Positions 63,542 to 64,000 of a DNA stretch of 64,000 nucleotides are shown in pieces. Position 1 is the stretch's first letter, and each line of letters starts with the position of its first letter. The stretch comes from Neolewinella lacunae (GTDB taxonomy: Bacteria > Bacteroidota > Bacteroidia > Chitinophagales > Saprospiraceae), in assembly GCF_014349155.1 (NCBI RefSeq), contig NZ_JACSIT010000061.1, positions 1 to 64,000 of the forward strand, written 5' to 3'. Made by a program: the position numbers and the translations under genes. The notes below the pieces were generated by a model that worked only from the letters and a program-made list of their open reading frames with translations, was not told where the DNA came from and did not search any database.

Positions 63542-64000
63542 TTACCTTTTGACTCCCGTGGTATCCGCGCGCATTTCGGGCAGCTCATAGCTGATGTCAA
63601 AATCATCCAGCACCGTATCCAGGATCCAGTCGTCGCCAACGGTGTACTTGTGCTTCAGTCGGTGGCCGTAAAACCCGGCCAGCGTCGCCCAGTAGCGCGC
63701 CGTCAGGCCGCCCCGCAGTTCTTTGATGAGGTCGTAAATCGGCACGTCCAGCTCCCGCTCAATCATGGAAATGAGCACTTTACCCTGGGTTTTGGACATC
63801 TTCTTGAGCGGCTCTTCAAACTTTTCTTCCAGCTCTTTTTGCAGGCGCTTGTTGTACTTTTTGCGCTCACTGTTGCTCATGTTTTGCGTCATGTATTGCG
63901 TTTCCCGAAAAATCCGGATCGCGTCTACCGCGTAAGGGTAGGCCCGCTGGGCGTAGATGCGGTAGCGGCGGTATTGCTTGTAGTCTTCTTCCGTTTCAAA
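63542..64000 (-). CDS. DUF4294 domain protein, 5' end cut by the window
   Basis: Partial: at least 152 codons. The frame is open from the window edge, reading FETEEDYKQYRRYRIYAQRAYPYAVDAIRIFRETQYM, then MTQNMSNSERKKYNKRLQKELEEKFEEPLKKMSKTQGKVLISMIERELDVPIYDLIKELRGGLTARYWATLAGFYG. These are the conserved parts of DUF4294 (KKY-K-E, TQGKxLI-LIDRE, LIKELRG). The internal ATG at 63892 is not the start. Function unknown in this family. Confidence 0.82.
   Translation of the reverse strand, partial: FETEEDYKQYRRYRIYAQRAYPYAVDAIRIFRETQYMTQNMSNSERKKYNKRLQKELEEKFEEPLKKMSKTQGKVLISMIERELDVPIYDLIKELRGGLTARYWATLAGFYGHRLKHKYTVGDDWILDTVLDDFDISYELPEMRADTTGVKR

Overview
The window looks like chromosomal DNA of a GC-rich member of the Bacteroidota, probably a Lewinella-like member of the Saprospiria. 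Signs are a short primary sigma factor without region 1.1, TAnnTTTG-type promoter elements (27475, 59351, 63266), bacteroidete families (DUF2911, DUF4294, LptE-like lipoprotein, YtxJ, MnmD, CotH kinase, carboxypeptidase-regulatory/SusC-like modules) and little use of Shine-Dalgarno sequences. No rRNA, tRNA, CRISPR array, insertion sequence or integrase was recognised.

Layout. 1-12.8 kb, mostly minus strand: M16 peptidase, LptE-like lipoprotein, Crp/Fnr regulator, Nudix hydrolase, a secreted unknown protein, HAD-IIA phosphatase, a glutamine-synthetase-like enzyme paired with an APH-type phosphotransferase, and lepA. 13-24.8 kb, mostly plus strand: two exported proteins (one a CotH kinase), YheT-type hydrolase, DUF2911 and DUF1648 proteins, purD, the primary sigma factor, and a sulfite-oxidase-like molybdoenzyme coupled to a c-type cytochrome. 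25-30.4 kb: ribD-mnmD-ytxJ with overlapping ends, a 52-residue lipoprotein, pdhB, and a vWA lipid- or surface-type protein.

30.7-59.3 kb is the centrepiece: an orphan LuxR-type regulator followed by an 18-gene, tightly packed contractile injection system (eCIS, PVC/Afp-like) operon. It holds a Pvc16-type cap, two sheaths, two tubes, a DUF5908 protein, a LysM tube-associated protein, VgrG-like spike, PAAR tip, gp25, two large baseplate proteins, a 1412-residue unknown, the tape-measure-type protein, a 1409-residue cargo-like protein, a small GAD/DUF1851-like protein and a Pvc15-type AAA+ ATPase. The cargo-like protein ends in what looks like an Ntox15 (Tde1-type) HxxD nuclease domain, and the next gene looks like the matching Tdi1-type immunity protein. 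That would make this an antibacterial-style effector/immunity pair carried by an eCIS.

59.3-64 kb: ilvE, a Gfo/Idh/MocA oxidoreductase, a two-helix membrane protein, an HTH-containing protein, a structured non-coding RNA candidate and a DUF4294 gene cut by the window edge.

The most unexplained signal is a family of about 18 scattered copies of a 20-bp word, (T/G)GCACCTGCGNNCGCGCCCA, in both orientations, between and inside genes. Inside genes it is nearly always read in one frame as an Ala/Gly/Pro linker. It coexists with heptamer and octamer tandem arrays at gene ends and with a 42-44 bp hairpin repeat whose two copies differ by a compensating pair of bases.
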